Positions 6,576-13,658 of a stretch of 32,826 nucleotides of DNA are shown piece by piece (positions within the stretch are counted from its first letter, which is position 1; the number at the start of each line of letters is the position of its first letter). The notes under the pieces are model-generated. The model was not told the DNA's origin, did no database searches, and saw nothing but the letters and a program-made list of their open reading frames with translations. Source of the stretch: Chloroflexota bacterium (GTDB lineage: Bacteria > Chloroflexota > Dehalococcoidia > Lucifugimonadales > JACPCL1); assembly GCA_016202485.1 (NCBI GenBank), contig JACQOP010000053.1, positions 1-32,826 of the forward strand. The letters run 5' to 3'. Made by a program: the position numbers and the translations under genes.

Positions 6576-8468
6576 TTACCCTCGCTGTCCCGACACTGGG
6601 ACTGAGACGGTCACCGTGGTACCCTGACCGGGGTAAGAGGTAATGGCCAGGGCGCCGCCGACGGCTTCAGCCCGCTCCCGCATGGTCTGAAGGCCAAAGC
6701 GGGGCCACCCCTTGGAGGGAAGCCGCTCCAGGTCAAAACCGGTCCCATTATCAGCAATGGCGATGTTCAGTGCAGTCTGGTTGAGATGCATTGTTACTAC
6801 CACTTCGCTGGCCCGTGCGTGCTTGCGGACATTGGTGAGAGCTTCTTGCAGAATACGCATGAGCTGGATCTCTGTGGAGGGAAGCAAGGGAGGGAACTGG
6901 CTGTCATTGACTACGGAGACCTTAATACCGGCGAGTTCCATGTAGCGCTGAATGTACTCCTGAATGGCAAAGAGCAACCCCTCTTGCCGGAGAGTAGCGG
7001 TCCGCAGGCCCAGGATGCCTTCCCGGACGTCTGCGTACAGGTCGCGGGTGATGTCCCCCATCCTCGTGAGCTCTTCGCGGGCGTCAGCCAGCCGGTTGTC
7101 AGCGAGGAGCTTATTCACGGCGATGGTCTGGGTGTTGATGTAGCCCAGAAGCTGCGCCATACCGTCGTGCATCTCCCGGGCCAGGCGTTCGCGTTCCTGA
7201 AGCACCGCGGTGTCCTGCACCTGCTGGTACAGGCGGCTGTTTTCAATAGCGATGGCCAGCCATTCGCCAACGCCTTCCAGGATGCGAGTTTCGCCCGAAT
7301 TCTTCAGAACATCAGGGGAAACGGCAGCCACTGCCAGCACGCCTACCAGTCTGCCCCGATAGAGCAGGGGCAAGGCACAGAAGGTGTGGAAGCCTGCTCT
7401 CAGCACCTCTTGTCGGAGGAAGTCGGGATGAGCAGGGAGGTCATGGGTAAGGAAGAGGGCGCCGCTTTGGGCCACCTTGCCGGGGACGCCTTCGCCGACA
7501 GCAAAGCTCGTCCGCTCCATAAAGGCCTCACGGTGCAAGCCCCGGTGGCAGCACAGGGTTAAGGTCTGTCCTCCTTCCATGAGCCACACCTCTGCTGCAT
7601 CGGCAGAAGCGACCTGGAGCACCGTGTCCAGGGATGTGTCCAACAGCTCATCCAAGTCAAAGGAGGACGTGACCACTTTACCGACAGAAAGGAGGGCACT
7701 GAGCTCGCGATTCTGTGACTGGGACTGCTCGTAGAGGACGGCTTTGCGTATTGCCATTCCCAACTGGCCGCCGACGTTACCCAGGAATGTGCGGTCATCC
7801 AGGGAATAGCGGCGCTTGTTGTGGTTGGCGATGGCCAGGATACCATTGACTTCGCCTTCGGATTTCAGGGGCGCACTAATGAAGGCAGCAATACCCTCCT
7901 GGCGCGCCCTTTCATGGACGCCAGGGTCTTTAAACACGTCTTCATTGATGACCGGGCGGCCGGTCTGGTAGACCTCATATGCCACCCTGTCATCTCTGAG
8001 CTTGGCGCGTTGGAGCCGACGCGCCATTTCCTGGGAGAAACCGCTGTAACAGGCTACGGAGTGCTCTTCGGCTTCTGCATCTATGAGGCAGATCAGGCCG
8101 GCGTCGGCGCGAATGGTAGGGAGGATATGTCCGAGGCTAGCCTGGAGGAGGTCCAGGAAGGGCAGGTTAGCAGTAGACGCAGCGGCAATACCGTTGAGGG
8201 CCGCGAGCTGCTGGTTTTGGGCAAGGATTCGTTGTTGCAGTCTTTCTAATAAGCGAAAGATGGTCAAGGAGAACATGATTACCGCCACAGCCACTACTGC
8301 ATAGAAGGCGAGGACCCCGGGCAAGGCTTCAAACTGGCGCGCCAGGAGGGTGTGGCGCAGGACATCCAGGAGTACCAAGAAGGCGATGGGCAGCACCACC
8401 GAGGCACAGCGGAGCAGCCGGAGGTTTACACCCCAGCCTTCCTGGGGGTAATCCTCCCTGGCGGCCAT
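6576..8468 (-). CDS. Membrane sensor histidine kinase with two GAF domains (NarX/DegS-like)
   Basis: This 630-aa kinase has two N-terminal membrane helices (about 18-40 and 49-75), a short coiled segment, a first GAF domain (about 90-235), a second GAF domain (about 255-410), a HisKA_3 dimerisation domain with phospho-acceptor His434 in REMHDGMAQ, and a C-terminal HATPase domain with an N-box (ALTNVRKHA), NGTGF and a G-rich end. No extracytoplasmic sensor domain is visible, so signals probably reach the GAF domains from the cytoplasm or membrane. ATG 8468 is preferred because AGAAGG lies nine bases upstream; a TTG at 8495 would add nine residues but lacks a good site. It is preceded by the USP fusion and followed by its response regulator. 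Confidence 0.92.
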   Translation of the reverse strand: MAAREDYPQEGWGVNLRLLRCASVVLPIAFLVLLDVLRHTLLARQFEALPGVLAFYAVVAVAVIMFSLTIFRLLERLQQRILAQNQQLAALNGIAAASTANLPFLDLLQASLGHILPTIRADAGLICLIDAEAEEHSVACYSGFSQEMARRLQRAKLRDDRVAYEVYQTGRPVINEDVFKDPGVHERARQEGIAAFISAPLKSEGEVNGILAIANHNKRRYSLDDRTFLGNVGGQLGMAIRKAVLYEQSQSQNRELSALLSVGKVVTSSFDLDELLDTSLDTVLQVASADAAEVWLMEGGQTLTLCCHRGLHREAFMERTSFAVGEGVPGKVAQSGALFLTHDLPAHPDFLRQEVLRAGFHTFCALPLLYRGRLVGVLAVAAVSPDVLKNSGETRILEGVGEWLAIAIENSRLYQQVQDTAVLQERERLAREMHDGMAQLLGYINTQTIAVNKLLADNRLADAREELTRMGDITRDLYADVREGILGLRTATLRQEGLLFAIQEYIQRYMELAGIKVSVVNDSQFPPLLPSTEIQLMRILQEALTNVRKHARASEVVVTMHLNQTALNIAIADNGTGFDLERLPSKGWPRFGLQTMRERAEAVGGALAITSYPGQGTTVTVSVPVSGQRG

Positions 8469-8506
8469 TTCCCACAACCTTCTGATGAGTTCCAAGAGAA
8501 GACCGT

Positions 8507-9406
8507 CTACTGCTTGGCAACGTCCTTATCCGGTTGGATCAAGAGCACAGGGCGGGTCTGGCGCTCCAGAACGGCGGCAGCCACGCTGCCCATGGGCAGT
8601 TTGCCATTGTCCCCCATGCCGTGGGTAGACATGGCGATAAGGTCTGCGGGGGCCTCGTCTGCATAGCGGAGAATGTCATCCACTGGCGAGCCGCTGGTAA
8701 CGCGCCAGCCTACCTTGAGGGTTTGGCTGGACAGGGTTTGGGTCATTTGCTGGAGGTAGTCGCTGATAGCCTCGGTGGCCTGAACCTGGGATGGGGTGGG
8801 AGGACGCTGAGCGTGGCCCTCGGCGGGGACTACGTGCAGGAGGACGATTTCCATGCCCATAGCCTCGGCCATGGCAGCAACCACGGGCAGGACTGATTCG
8901 GCAAGTTTTGAGCCGTCCAAAGGGACGAGTATGCGGTAATAGGTGGGCTTCCACTTTTGAAATATCATGGATGACCTCATGGTGAGCTCTGTCTTGAGTG
9001 TAGAGGTGGATAAAGGGATTGGAGCCTTATGGGCGCCCAGCTCTGCCAGACTGTTGGCCAGGCGCGAGAAGTTTGCCATGGGGAAAGGTTTTGCCAGGGT
9101 TACTACTGAGCCGAAAGCCTGGATAATGCGTATGTCCCAACTATCGTCCAGGAGGAGCAGGGATGGCTGCGGCTGTCCCTGACACCATTTTGCCAGGGCG
9201 TGGTAGGTTTCTGCCTGCCCTTCACTATACCAGCTTAGGTCCAGAACCCATAGTTCTGTATCCCAGGTGGTCTTGGAGGCCAGGAAGCTCAGGGGCAGCT
9301 TTGGGTTCACCAGGTGGATATCCGCCCGGTGGCCCTGGGCTGCCAGGTTCCGGGCAAGCAGGACGCTAAACACCCGGTCTTCGCTTAGGATTGTGATGTG
9401 TGCCAT
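8507..9406 (-). CDS. Receiver-like/UspA fusion protein
   Basis: This 299-aa protein joins two domains. Residues about 1-115 look like a receiver-type alpha/beta domain: ITILSED at strand 1, WVLDLSW and LLLLDDSWD strands, and AKPF near the expected Lys. Residues about 155-290 form a UspA domain: RILVPLDGSKLAE at the start and STHGMGDNGKLPMGSV as the ATP-binding Gly motif. It is the first gene of the operon with the kinase and regulator. ATG 9406 begins the receiver fold and follows GGAAGG at short spacing; the frame runs on to ATG 9460, but that start is only four bases from an operator repeat, which fits a promoter better than coding sequence. It may integrate energy status or stress with the two-component pathway, which is inference. 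Confidence 0.82.
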   Translation of the reverse strand: MAHITILSEDRVFSVLLARNLAAQGHRADIHLVNPKLPLSFLASKTTWDTELWVLDLSWYSEGQAETYHALAKWCQGQPQPSLLLLDDSWDIRIIQAFGSVVTLAKPFPMANFSRLANSLAELGAHKAPIPLSTSTLKTELTMRSSMIFQKWKPTYYRILVPLDGSKLAESVLPVVAAMAEAMGMEIVLLHVVPAEGHAQRPPTPSQVQATEAISDYLQQMTQTLSSQTLKVGWRVTSGSPVDDILRYADEAPADLIAMSTHGMGDNGKLPMGSVAAAVLERQTRPVLLIQPDKDVAKQ

Positions 9407-9464
9407 GACCTTCCAAGTGCCGAGGGGTACAGTTACAAGAATAGACTGAGAAAGACTCATAATG

Positions 9465-9504
9465 CCTGAACACGCAGAGAATGTCCCTGAATAAGCCCTG
9501 AAAA
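9465..9504 (-). promoter_or_regulatory. Triple direct-repeat operator of the signalling operon
   Basis: CCTGAACA (9465-9472), CCTGAATA (9486-9493) and CCTGAAAA (9497-9504) start 21 and 11 bp apart, exactly as in the two duplicated promoters. The spacers and flanks share no obvious similarity with those copies, so the repeats themselves appear to be what is kept. The array lies 59 bp upstream of the chosen start of the receiver/UspA gene. Confidence 0.75.
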
Positions 9505-9587
9505 TTTCGGCGGCCTGCTGGGGGTGGAGACTATCCGTTCCTCCGCTTGCCCATGTTTCTCCTACCTAGGGCCAGTTCAGGAGCAAA

Positions 9588-9633
9588 TAAAGGGGGGGTG
9601 TCCCCGGTATAGTCGGGGCCATCCCCCCCTTTA
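9588..9633 (-). terminator. Large GC-rich hairpin, probable terminator of yhhQ operon
   Basis: TAAAGGGGGGG (9588-9598) pairs with CCCCCCCTTTA (9623-9633), with an inner CCCCG/CGGGG helix. On the minus strand the stem is followed by TTTATTTG. It lies about 90 bp beyond the yhhQ stop. Confidence 0.7.
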
Positions 9634-9726
9634 AGGTGAATCTGGTCTGAAGGCTGTTACCTTAGCCCATTCGGCTCCAACTCATCCAAGAAGGAGGATG
9701 GACGGGGGAAGACAAAGGAAGGAGCA

Positions 9727-10413
9727 TTAGCGTATCGTGAAGGGGTTGAGGGGGAGCTTGGCGTCGTATACATCCAGGCCCTCCTTGCGTTTCACGTAGG
9801 CCACCACCAGATAGGTTAGAGGAGTGGCCAGGGTCTCGTAGGCCACCTTTACCAGCCACTGGGTAATGAGCAGCTCTAGCAACTGGCCTCCGGTGAAAAC
9901 GCTGATGAAGGCAATGGTAATGAACACGCTGGAGTCCACGCCCTGCCCAACCAGGGTGGAACCGATGGTGCGTACCCATAGCCAGCGTCCCCTGGTGGCC
10001 ACCTTCAACCGGGAGAGGACCAGGGCGTTGGTCAGCTCCCCCACCAGATAGCCGCCAAAGGACGCCACTAGCAGGCGTGGAGTAAAGCCCAAGATGGCTT
10101 CGTAGGAGTCCTGGCCTTGCCAGAAGGGGGCAGAGGGCAGAAGCCCGCCCAACCAGAACCCTAGCACGGCCACTGCATTGCCTAGGAAGCCCAGCCAGAT
10201 GACCCGGCGCGCCATGCGGAAACCGTAGACTTCGGTAAGCACATCACCGAGGATGTAGGTGATGGGGAACAGGATAATAGCGGCGGGCAGGACGCGGCCA
10301 CCCACCTCAATGATTTTCACGGCAATGATATTGGATGTGATCAGTAGCGCCACAAAAAGCACTGCAAAGCTCAGATAGATTCCGGTGATGCGAGGGGGAG
10401 TGGTCGGGTTCAT
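9727..10413 (-). CDS. yhhQ: Queuosine precursor transporter (YhhQ/VUT family)
   Basis: This 228-aa integral membrane protein has about six hydrophobic helices and the family hallmarks: an N-terminal TSNIIAVKI segment, PITYILGDVLTEVYGF after the second helix, and a central SFGGYLVGELTNALVLSRLK segment. The family imports queuosine precursors such as preQ0 or preQ1 used to modify tRNA wobble guanosine. The start at ATG 10413 has only a weak ribosome site (GGGAAAG). It follows the F420:NADP oxidoreductase gene by 54 bp and is likely cotranscribed with it. I looked for a preQ1 riboswitch upstream and saw none. Confidence 0.9.
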   Translation of the reverse strand: MNPTTPPRITGIYLSFAVLFVALLITSNIIAVKIIEVGGRVLPAAIILFPITYILGDVLTEVYGFRMARRVIWLGFLGNAVAVLGFWLGGLLPSAPFWQGQDSYEAILGFTPRLLVASFGGYLVGELTNALVLSRLKVATRGRWLWVRTIGSTLVGQGVDSSVFITIAFISVFTGGQLLELLITQWLVKVAYETLATPLTYLVVAYVKRKEGLDVYDAKLPLNPFTIR

Positions 10414-10467
10414 GGCTTTCCCGTTTGCTGCAAGTGTATGCCAAACAGCGGCTTTCCGAGATGGTGG

Positions 10468-11136
10468 TTACGTTCCTGCGCCTTGCTCTCCCTTCAAACC
10501 CGTGACGCGTATCATCGTGCGTGCCTTGTGGATGCGGTTGATATTGAGCAGCAGGGCCGTTAGTTCCTCCACGTAGCGGGCATTGGCCAGCCCGCCGCCA
10601 TCCACAGCACCGAGGTCTCTGATGCTGCGGGCCATTGCCATGATCCGGGCTTTGGCCGCGCCGTGGTCCGAGCACACCACTACATCGCCGTCCAGTGCCC
10701 TGTTGGGCGACCAGAGGTCTACGGCGCTGACGTTCTGGAAGGCGGCGACCACCTGGGATTGGGGGAGCAGGCCCTGGGCCTGCATTGCCGCTGACCCTTC
10801 AGGCACCATTATGGCCGCAATAGTCCCCTCCAGGAAGGTCACGGGCGCCACTGTTGACACCACCAGTTTTCCCACCAGGGCGCCAGCCAGGGGCGATAGC
10901 AGTCCGGTCTGGGCCTCATAGGGCACGGTCACAAAGACCACGTCACATACCTGGGCTACGTGGGCGTTGGTACTGGGCAGCACCTCCTCCACCGGGGCGC
11001 GGGCTTTGATGCGCTCCACGGCTTCCCCTGCCTTTACCAGATCCCGGGAGCCAATCATCACCCGTTGTCCTGCGATTGCCAGGCGCAGGGCTAGCCCGCG
11101 CCCCTCTGGACCGGTGCCTCCGAGGAACCCAATCAT
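10468..11136 (-). CDS. npdG: NADPH-dependent F420 reductase (F420:NADP oxidoreductase)
   Basis: This 222-aa protein has an N-terminal Rossmann nucleotide-binding motif, GFLGGTGPEGRGLA, followed by VMIGSRD, whose Ser-Arg is typical of NADPH preference, and by later segments VVFVTVPY and FQNVSA. The family transfers hydride between F420 and NADP in the cytosol, linking F420 to anabolic reduction. ATG 11136 is chosen because AAGGAG lies five bases upstream; the frame extends to TTG 11154. A TATACT at 11164-11169 (minus strand) may be its -10. It lies upstream of yhhQ in the same orientation. The luciferase-like oxidoreductase at 23438 is a possible F420 user. Confidence 0.88.
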   Translation of the reverse strand: MIGFLGGTGPEGRGLALRLAIAGQRVMIGSRDLVKAGEAVERIKARAPVEEVLPSTNAHVAQVCDVVFVTVPYEAQTGLLSPLAGALVGKLVVSTVAPVTFLEGTIAAIMVPEGSAAMQAQGLLPQSQVVAAFQNVSAVDLWSPNRALDGDVVVCSDHGAAKARIMAMARSIRDLGAVDGGGLANARYVEELTALLLNINRIHKARTMIRVTGLKGEQGAGT

Positions 11137-11163
11137 CGGTACTCCTTGCTTCAAGCTGGCAAA

Positions 11164-11236
11164 AGTATAGCATCGGGCAGGGGGGACGAGACTACATTAT
11201 CAGCCCCTGGGAACACCCCGTTCTACGGGGTATACT
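11164..11236. promoter_or_regulatory. Divergent promoter region of npdG and the DUF1015 gene
   Basis: TATACT appears on the minus strand at 11169-11164 (toward npdG) and on the plus strand at 11231-11236 (toward DUF1015). A perfect inverted repeat, ACCCCGT TCT ACGGGGT (11215-11231), sits just upstream of the plus-strand -10, where a repressor could bind. Neither -35 is a good match, so the exact promoters are tentative. Confidence 0.45.
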
Positions 11237-11270
11237 TAGAGCACTGAACCTCGTCCCGAAAGGAACCTTC

Positions 11271-12557
11271 ATGGCCGAAGTCCGACCCTTCCGTGGTCTA
11301 CGGTATGCCGCCAGGGCCGGCGCATCCCTCACCGACCTCATTTGCCCTCCTTACGACGTTATTGCGCCTGCCCAGCAGCAGGCCCTGGAATCTCTTCACC
11401 CGCACAACGCCGTCCACATTGAACTACCGCGAGGGGAGGGTGACGCCCAGTACCAGAATGCCGCCTCCCTTTTTTCCCGCTGGCAGGAGGAGGGTATCCT
11501 CGTTCGGGACAACATCCCCAGCTACTATTTCATGCGTCACACCTTTGTCCACAACAGCAAGACCCTAGCCCGGTGGGGCCTGATGGCTGCCGTACGATTG
11601 GAGGACTACGATCGCCGGGTTGTGCTGCCCCACGAAGAGACCCGCCCCCAGGCCAAGGAGGACCGCTACCGTTTGATGACTGCTTGCCGGGCTAACTTCA
11701 GCCCTATCATGTGTCTTTACCGGGACCCGAAGCACCGGATACGCCAGGCAGTGGAAAGCACGGGGTGGAAGACGCCAATGGCCAGGGCCTCCTACAACGA
11801 CGAAGAGCTTTCGCTATGGGCGGTCCCGAGTTCCGTGCTGGACGAGGCTGTCCAGGCAACGATGAAGGATGCACCCCTGTTCATTGCCGACGGCCATCAC
11901 CGATACGAGACTGCCCTGCGGTACCGCAATGAAGCTGGCGCCAAGGCAGGTTACGTACCTCAGAACGCTGCCTTCAACTACGTCATGATGACGCTCATAG
12001 ACTTCCAGGACCCGGGGCTTGTGGTCATGCCCTATCACCGGGCCATTGGAGGCGTCAATGCGCAGGGCGTCACGGCCCTGCGTAACAAGCTCATGGAGGT
12101 ATTCCAACTGGAGGCCATTCCCTCGCATCCCAGGACACCGCAAGCCCTGGAGGAAGCGGTGCGACAGCGGCCAGGGGTGTGCCTAGGCCTGCTGGGGCCC
12201 GACGGGGAGGGTCCTTATCTGTGTACCCTGCGACTGGAAGCACGGGAAGGCCTGCGCACCCTGCCTGGGGGCATGGCCCTCCGTGATTCCGAGGGCTGGG
12301 TGCTCCACCAGGCGGTCTTCGCCCCAGTCCTGGGGACTGGGGACTCACCGCTCATTACATACTTCCATGACCCCCAAGAGGGCTGGGACAAGGTGCTGGA
12401 AGGGGAGCTCCAGATGGCCTTCTTCCTGAAGCCATTTCCCCTGGACCTGTTCCAAGGGGTGGTCTCTGCCGGCCAGAAGCTGCCACCCAAGTCCACCTAT
12501 TTCCACCCCAAACTGCCCACCGGCCTGGTCTTCAATCTGCTGGAGGGAGAGATGTGA
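11271..12557 (+). CDS. DUF1015 family protein
   Basis: This 428-aa soluble protein matches the DUF1015 family along its length: the N-terminal VRPFRGLRY and ICPPYDVI segments, and the diagnostic ADGHHRYETALRYRNE (from residue 206). The biochemical role of the family is not established; the His/Asp motif suggests a catalytic or metal-binding site. ATG 11271 is chosen over the long upstream frame because it begins the family consensus and follows AAAGGA. It ends 13 bp before the 3' end of tRNA-Sec, which is on the other strand. Confidence 0.88.
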   Translation: MAEVRPFRGLRYAARAGASLTDLICPPYDVIAPAQQQALESLHPHNAVHIELPRGEGDAQYQNAASLFSRWQEEGILVRDNIPSYYFMRHTFVHNSKTLARWGLMAAVRLEDYDRRVVLPHEETRPQAKEDRYRLMTACRANFSPIMCLYRDPKHRIRQAVESTGWKTPMARASYNDEELSLWAVPSSVLDEAVQATMKDAPLFIADGHHRYETALRYRNEAGAKAGYVPQNAAFNYVMMTLIDFQDPGLVVMPYHRAIGGVNAQGVTALRNKLMEVFQLEAIPSHPRTPQALEEAVRQRPGVCLGLLGPDGEGPYLCTLRLEAREGLRTLPGGMALRDSEGWVLHQAVFAPVLGTGDSPLITYFHDPQEGWDKVLEGELQMAFFLKPFPLDLFQGVVSAGQKLPPKSTYFHPKLPTGLVFNLLEGEM

Positions 12558-12570
12558 CCGGGACAGCAGA

Positions 12571-12668
12571 TGGCGGGAGCGCGTGGGAGTCGAACGCACC
12601 CTCCGCCGCGCAGGCGGCGGAGCAACGGGTTTGAAGCCCGCGGGAGCCACCGGGCCCCTTCCGCTCCC
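12571..12668 (-). tRNA. selC: tRNA-Sec (anticodon UCA)
   Basis: The 98-nt minus-strand transcript folds as a selenocysteine tRNA. The acceptor GGGAGCGG/GCGCTCCC pairs seven bases plus one G-G mismatch. It has a six-pair D stem GGGGCC/GGCTCC with a four-base loop, an anticodon stem GCGGG/CCCGT with loop CTTCAAA (anticodon TCA), and a nine-pair variable arm CTCCGCCGC/GCGGCGGAG. The T loop is TTCGACT, followed by discriminator G and encoded CCA (12573-12571). The six-pair, four-base D arm and long variable arm are diagnostic of bacterial SelC. The T stem has one C-C mismatch. It decodes UGA as selenocysteine with SelA, SelB and SelD, none of which are in the window. Confidence 0.95.
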
Positions 12669-12674
12669 ACTGCT

Positions 12675-12702
12675 ACTATAGCAGACTTGCCACCTTCGTC
12701 CA
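12675..12702 (-). promoter_or_regulatory. selC: Probable promoter of tRNA-Sec
   Basis: On the minus strand, TGGACG (12702-12697) and TATAGT (12680-12675) are separated by 16 bp. Transcription would begin near 12668, at the mature 5' end of the tRNA, so little or no leader would need trimming. Confidence 0.6.
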
Positions 12703-12796
12703 GTCCCCACGCCTCTGTCCTTGACCCTGCCCCTACAGGCGGGAGGAGGAAAATTCCTGGCACGCACGGACCAGGGGGGCGTCACGTTCCACGCCT

Positions 12797-12825
12797 TGAA
12801 CCCGACCACCCCTTCCTCTACAATC
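12797..12825 (+). promoter_or_regulatory. Sigma-70-type promoter of the 12856 gene
   Basis: TTGAAC (12797-12802) and TACAAT (12820-12825) are separated by 17 bp, close to consensus. The start codon lies about 30 bp past the -10. Confidence 0.7.
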
Positions 12826-12855
12826 GGAAGGTAGGAATATACGCTGAGGAACTTT

Positions 12856-13617
12856 ATGAGCAAACTGCTGGACCGGCTGGACCGCATCACCCGGGGGTCG
12901 GGCCGTACCCTTGGCTTTGCCCCGGCTGCGGCAAGAGAAACACTGCCCACCATGGTGCTGGTGGCCCAGGTGGAAGCCACTGAGGGCGCTGGTGCTGTGA
13001 AGGCTGGGGCTGACGCCGTGCTGCTACCCCTGGCAACTTCACCGGAGGGGCTGCCAGCACCGAAAGGCACGGTGTGGGGTGCTGAGGTAGCTTTTCTGGA
13101 CAAGGCCCAGGCCGATACCCTGCGAGCCGCTGGCTGTGACTTCCTGGTCTTCGGCATTGACGGAACCCTGGTGGAGGCCTTGGAGGAGGGGGAGTGCACC
13201 CGCATCCTTCGCGTTTCCCCTGCCCTGGAGGAAAACCAGCTCCGGTGCCTGGAAGACCTACCCGTGGACGTGGTCATTGTGACCAAACCTGCCCTGGATG
13301 GCCCCCTTAGCCTAGCCCACCTGCTGTCCATCGCCAATGTGCGCGCTGCCACCAGCCGCTACCTTCTGCTGGAGTGGAACGCACCCCTCAGTGGAAAGGA
13401 ACTGGAACACCTACGGGATATGGGCGTGGACGGCATCCTCTTGAAAGGGGCTAGCGACGTAGCGACGTGCAGGGAGCGTATCAACGCATTGCCTCCCCGA
13501 CGCCCCCGGAACGAAAAGGATGGCCGTGCGCCGGTGCTGCCGCGCCTGGAGACTGGCTTCGGCCCCTCCCGGCAACGCCAGCCTGAGCCAGATGAAGAAG
13601 AGGATGACGACTATTAG
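12856..13617 (+). CDS. Unrecognised 253-aa protein, possibly TIM-barrel-like
   Basis: I do not recognise a named family. The sequence alternates short hydrophobic strands and helices, for example TMVLVAQVEA, AGADAVLLPLA, CDFLVFGIDG, VDVVIVTKP, SRYLLLEWN and VDGILLKGA. This resembles a (beta/alpha)-barrel with a phosphate-binding-like C-terminal strand. No signal peptide or membrane helix is seen. The C-terminus (about 215-253) is Arg/Pro-rich and ends in an acidic tail, EEEDDDY. ATG 12856 follows GAGGAA at good spacing and lies behind a near-consensus promoter. It is monocistronic and converges with the DUF4129 gene. Confidence 0.75.
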   Translation: MSKLLDRLDRITRGSGRTLGFAPAAARETLPTMVLVAQVEATEGAGAVKAGADAVLLPLATSPEGLPAPKGTVWGAEVAFLDKAQADTLRAAGCDFLVFGIDGTLVEALEEGECTRILRVSPALEENQLRCLEDLPVDVVIVTKPALDGPLSLAHLLSIANVRAATSRYLLLEWNAPLSGKELEHLRDMGVDGILLKGASDVATCRERINALPPRRPRNEKDGRAPVLPRLETGFGPSRQRQPEPDEEEDDDY

Positions 13618-13658
13618 CCCTTTATCCGTGGCAGAGCAGGGCGGCTGGAACGACTGCC

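Larger units (their letters stand above)
9407..9726. other. Intergenic region with operator, then terminator
   Basis: This stretch separates two minus-strand operons. Reading from the right, it holds the end of the yhhQ transcript with a large GC-rich hairpin (9588-9633), a segment in which I see nothing specific, then the triple operator (9465-9504) and the promoter of the signalling operon. TATTCT and TTGTAA between 9425 and 9440 are possible -10 elements but neither is convincing. The frame open through 9662-9979 is a shadow. Confidence 0.6.

Noticed and set aside
10414-10467. preQ1 riboswitch upstream of yhhQ
   Set aside because: The sequence does not show the preQ1-I or preQ1-II consensus, and the gap to npdG is only 54 bp.
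12558-12570. UGA readthrough of the DUF1015 gene as a selenoprotein
   Set aside because: The TGA runs straight into the antisense of tRNA-Sec, with no conserved extension or SECIS-like hairpin.
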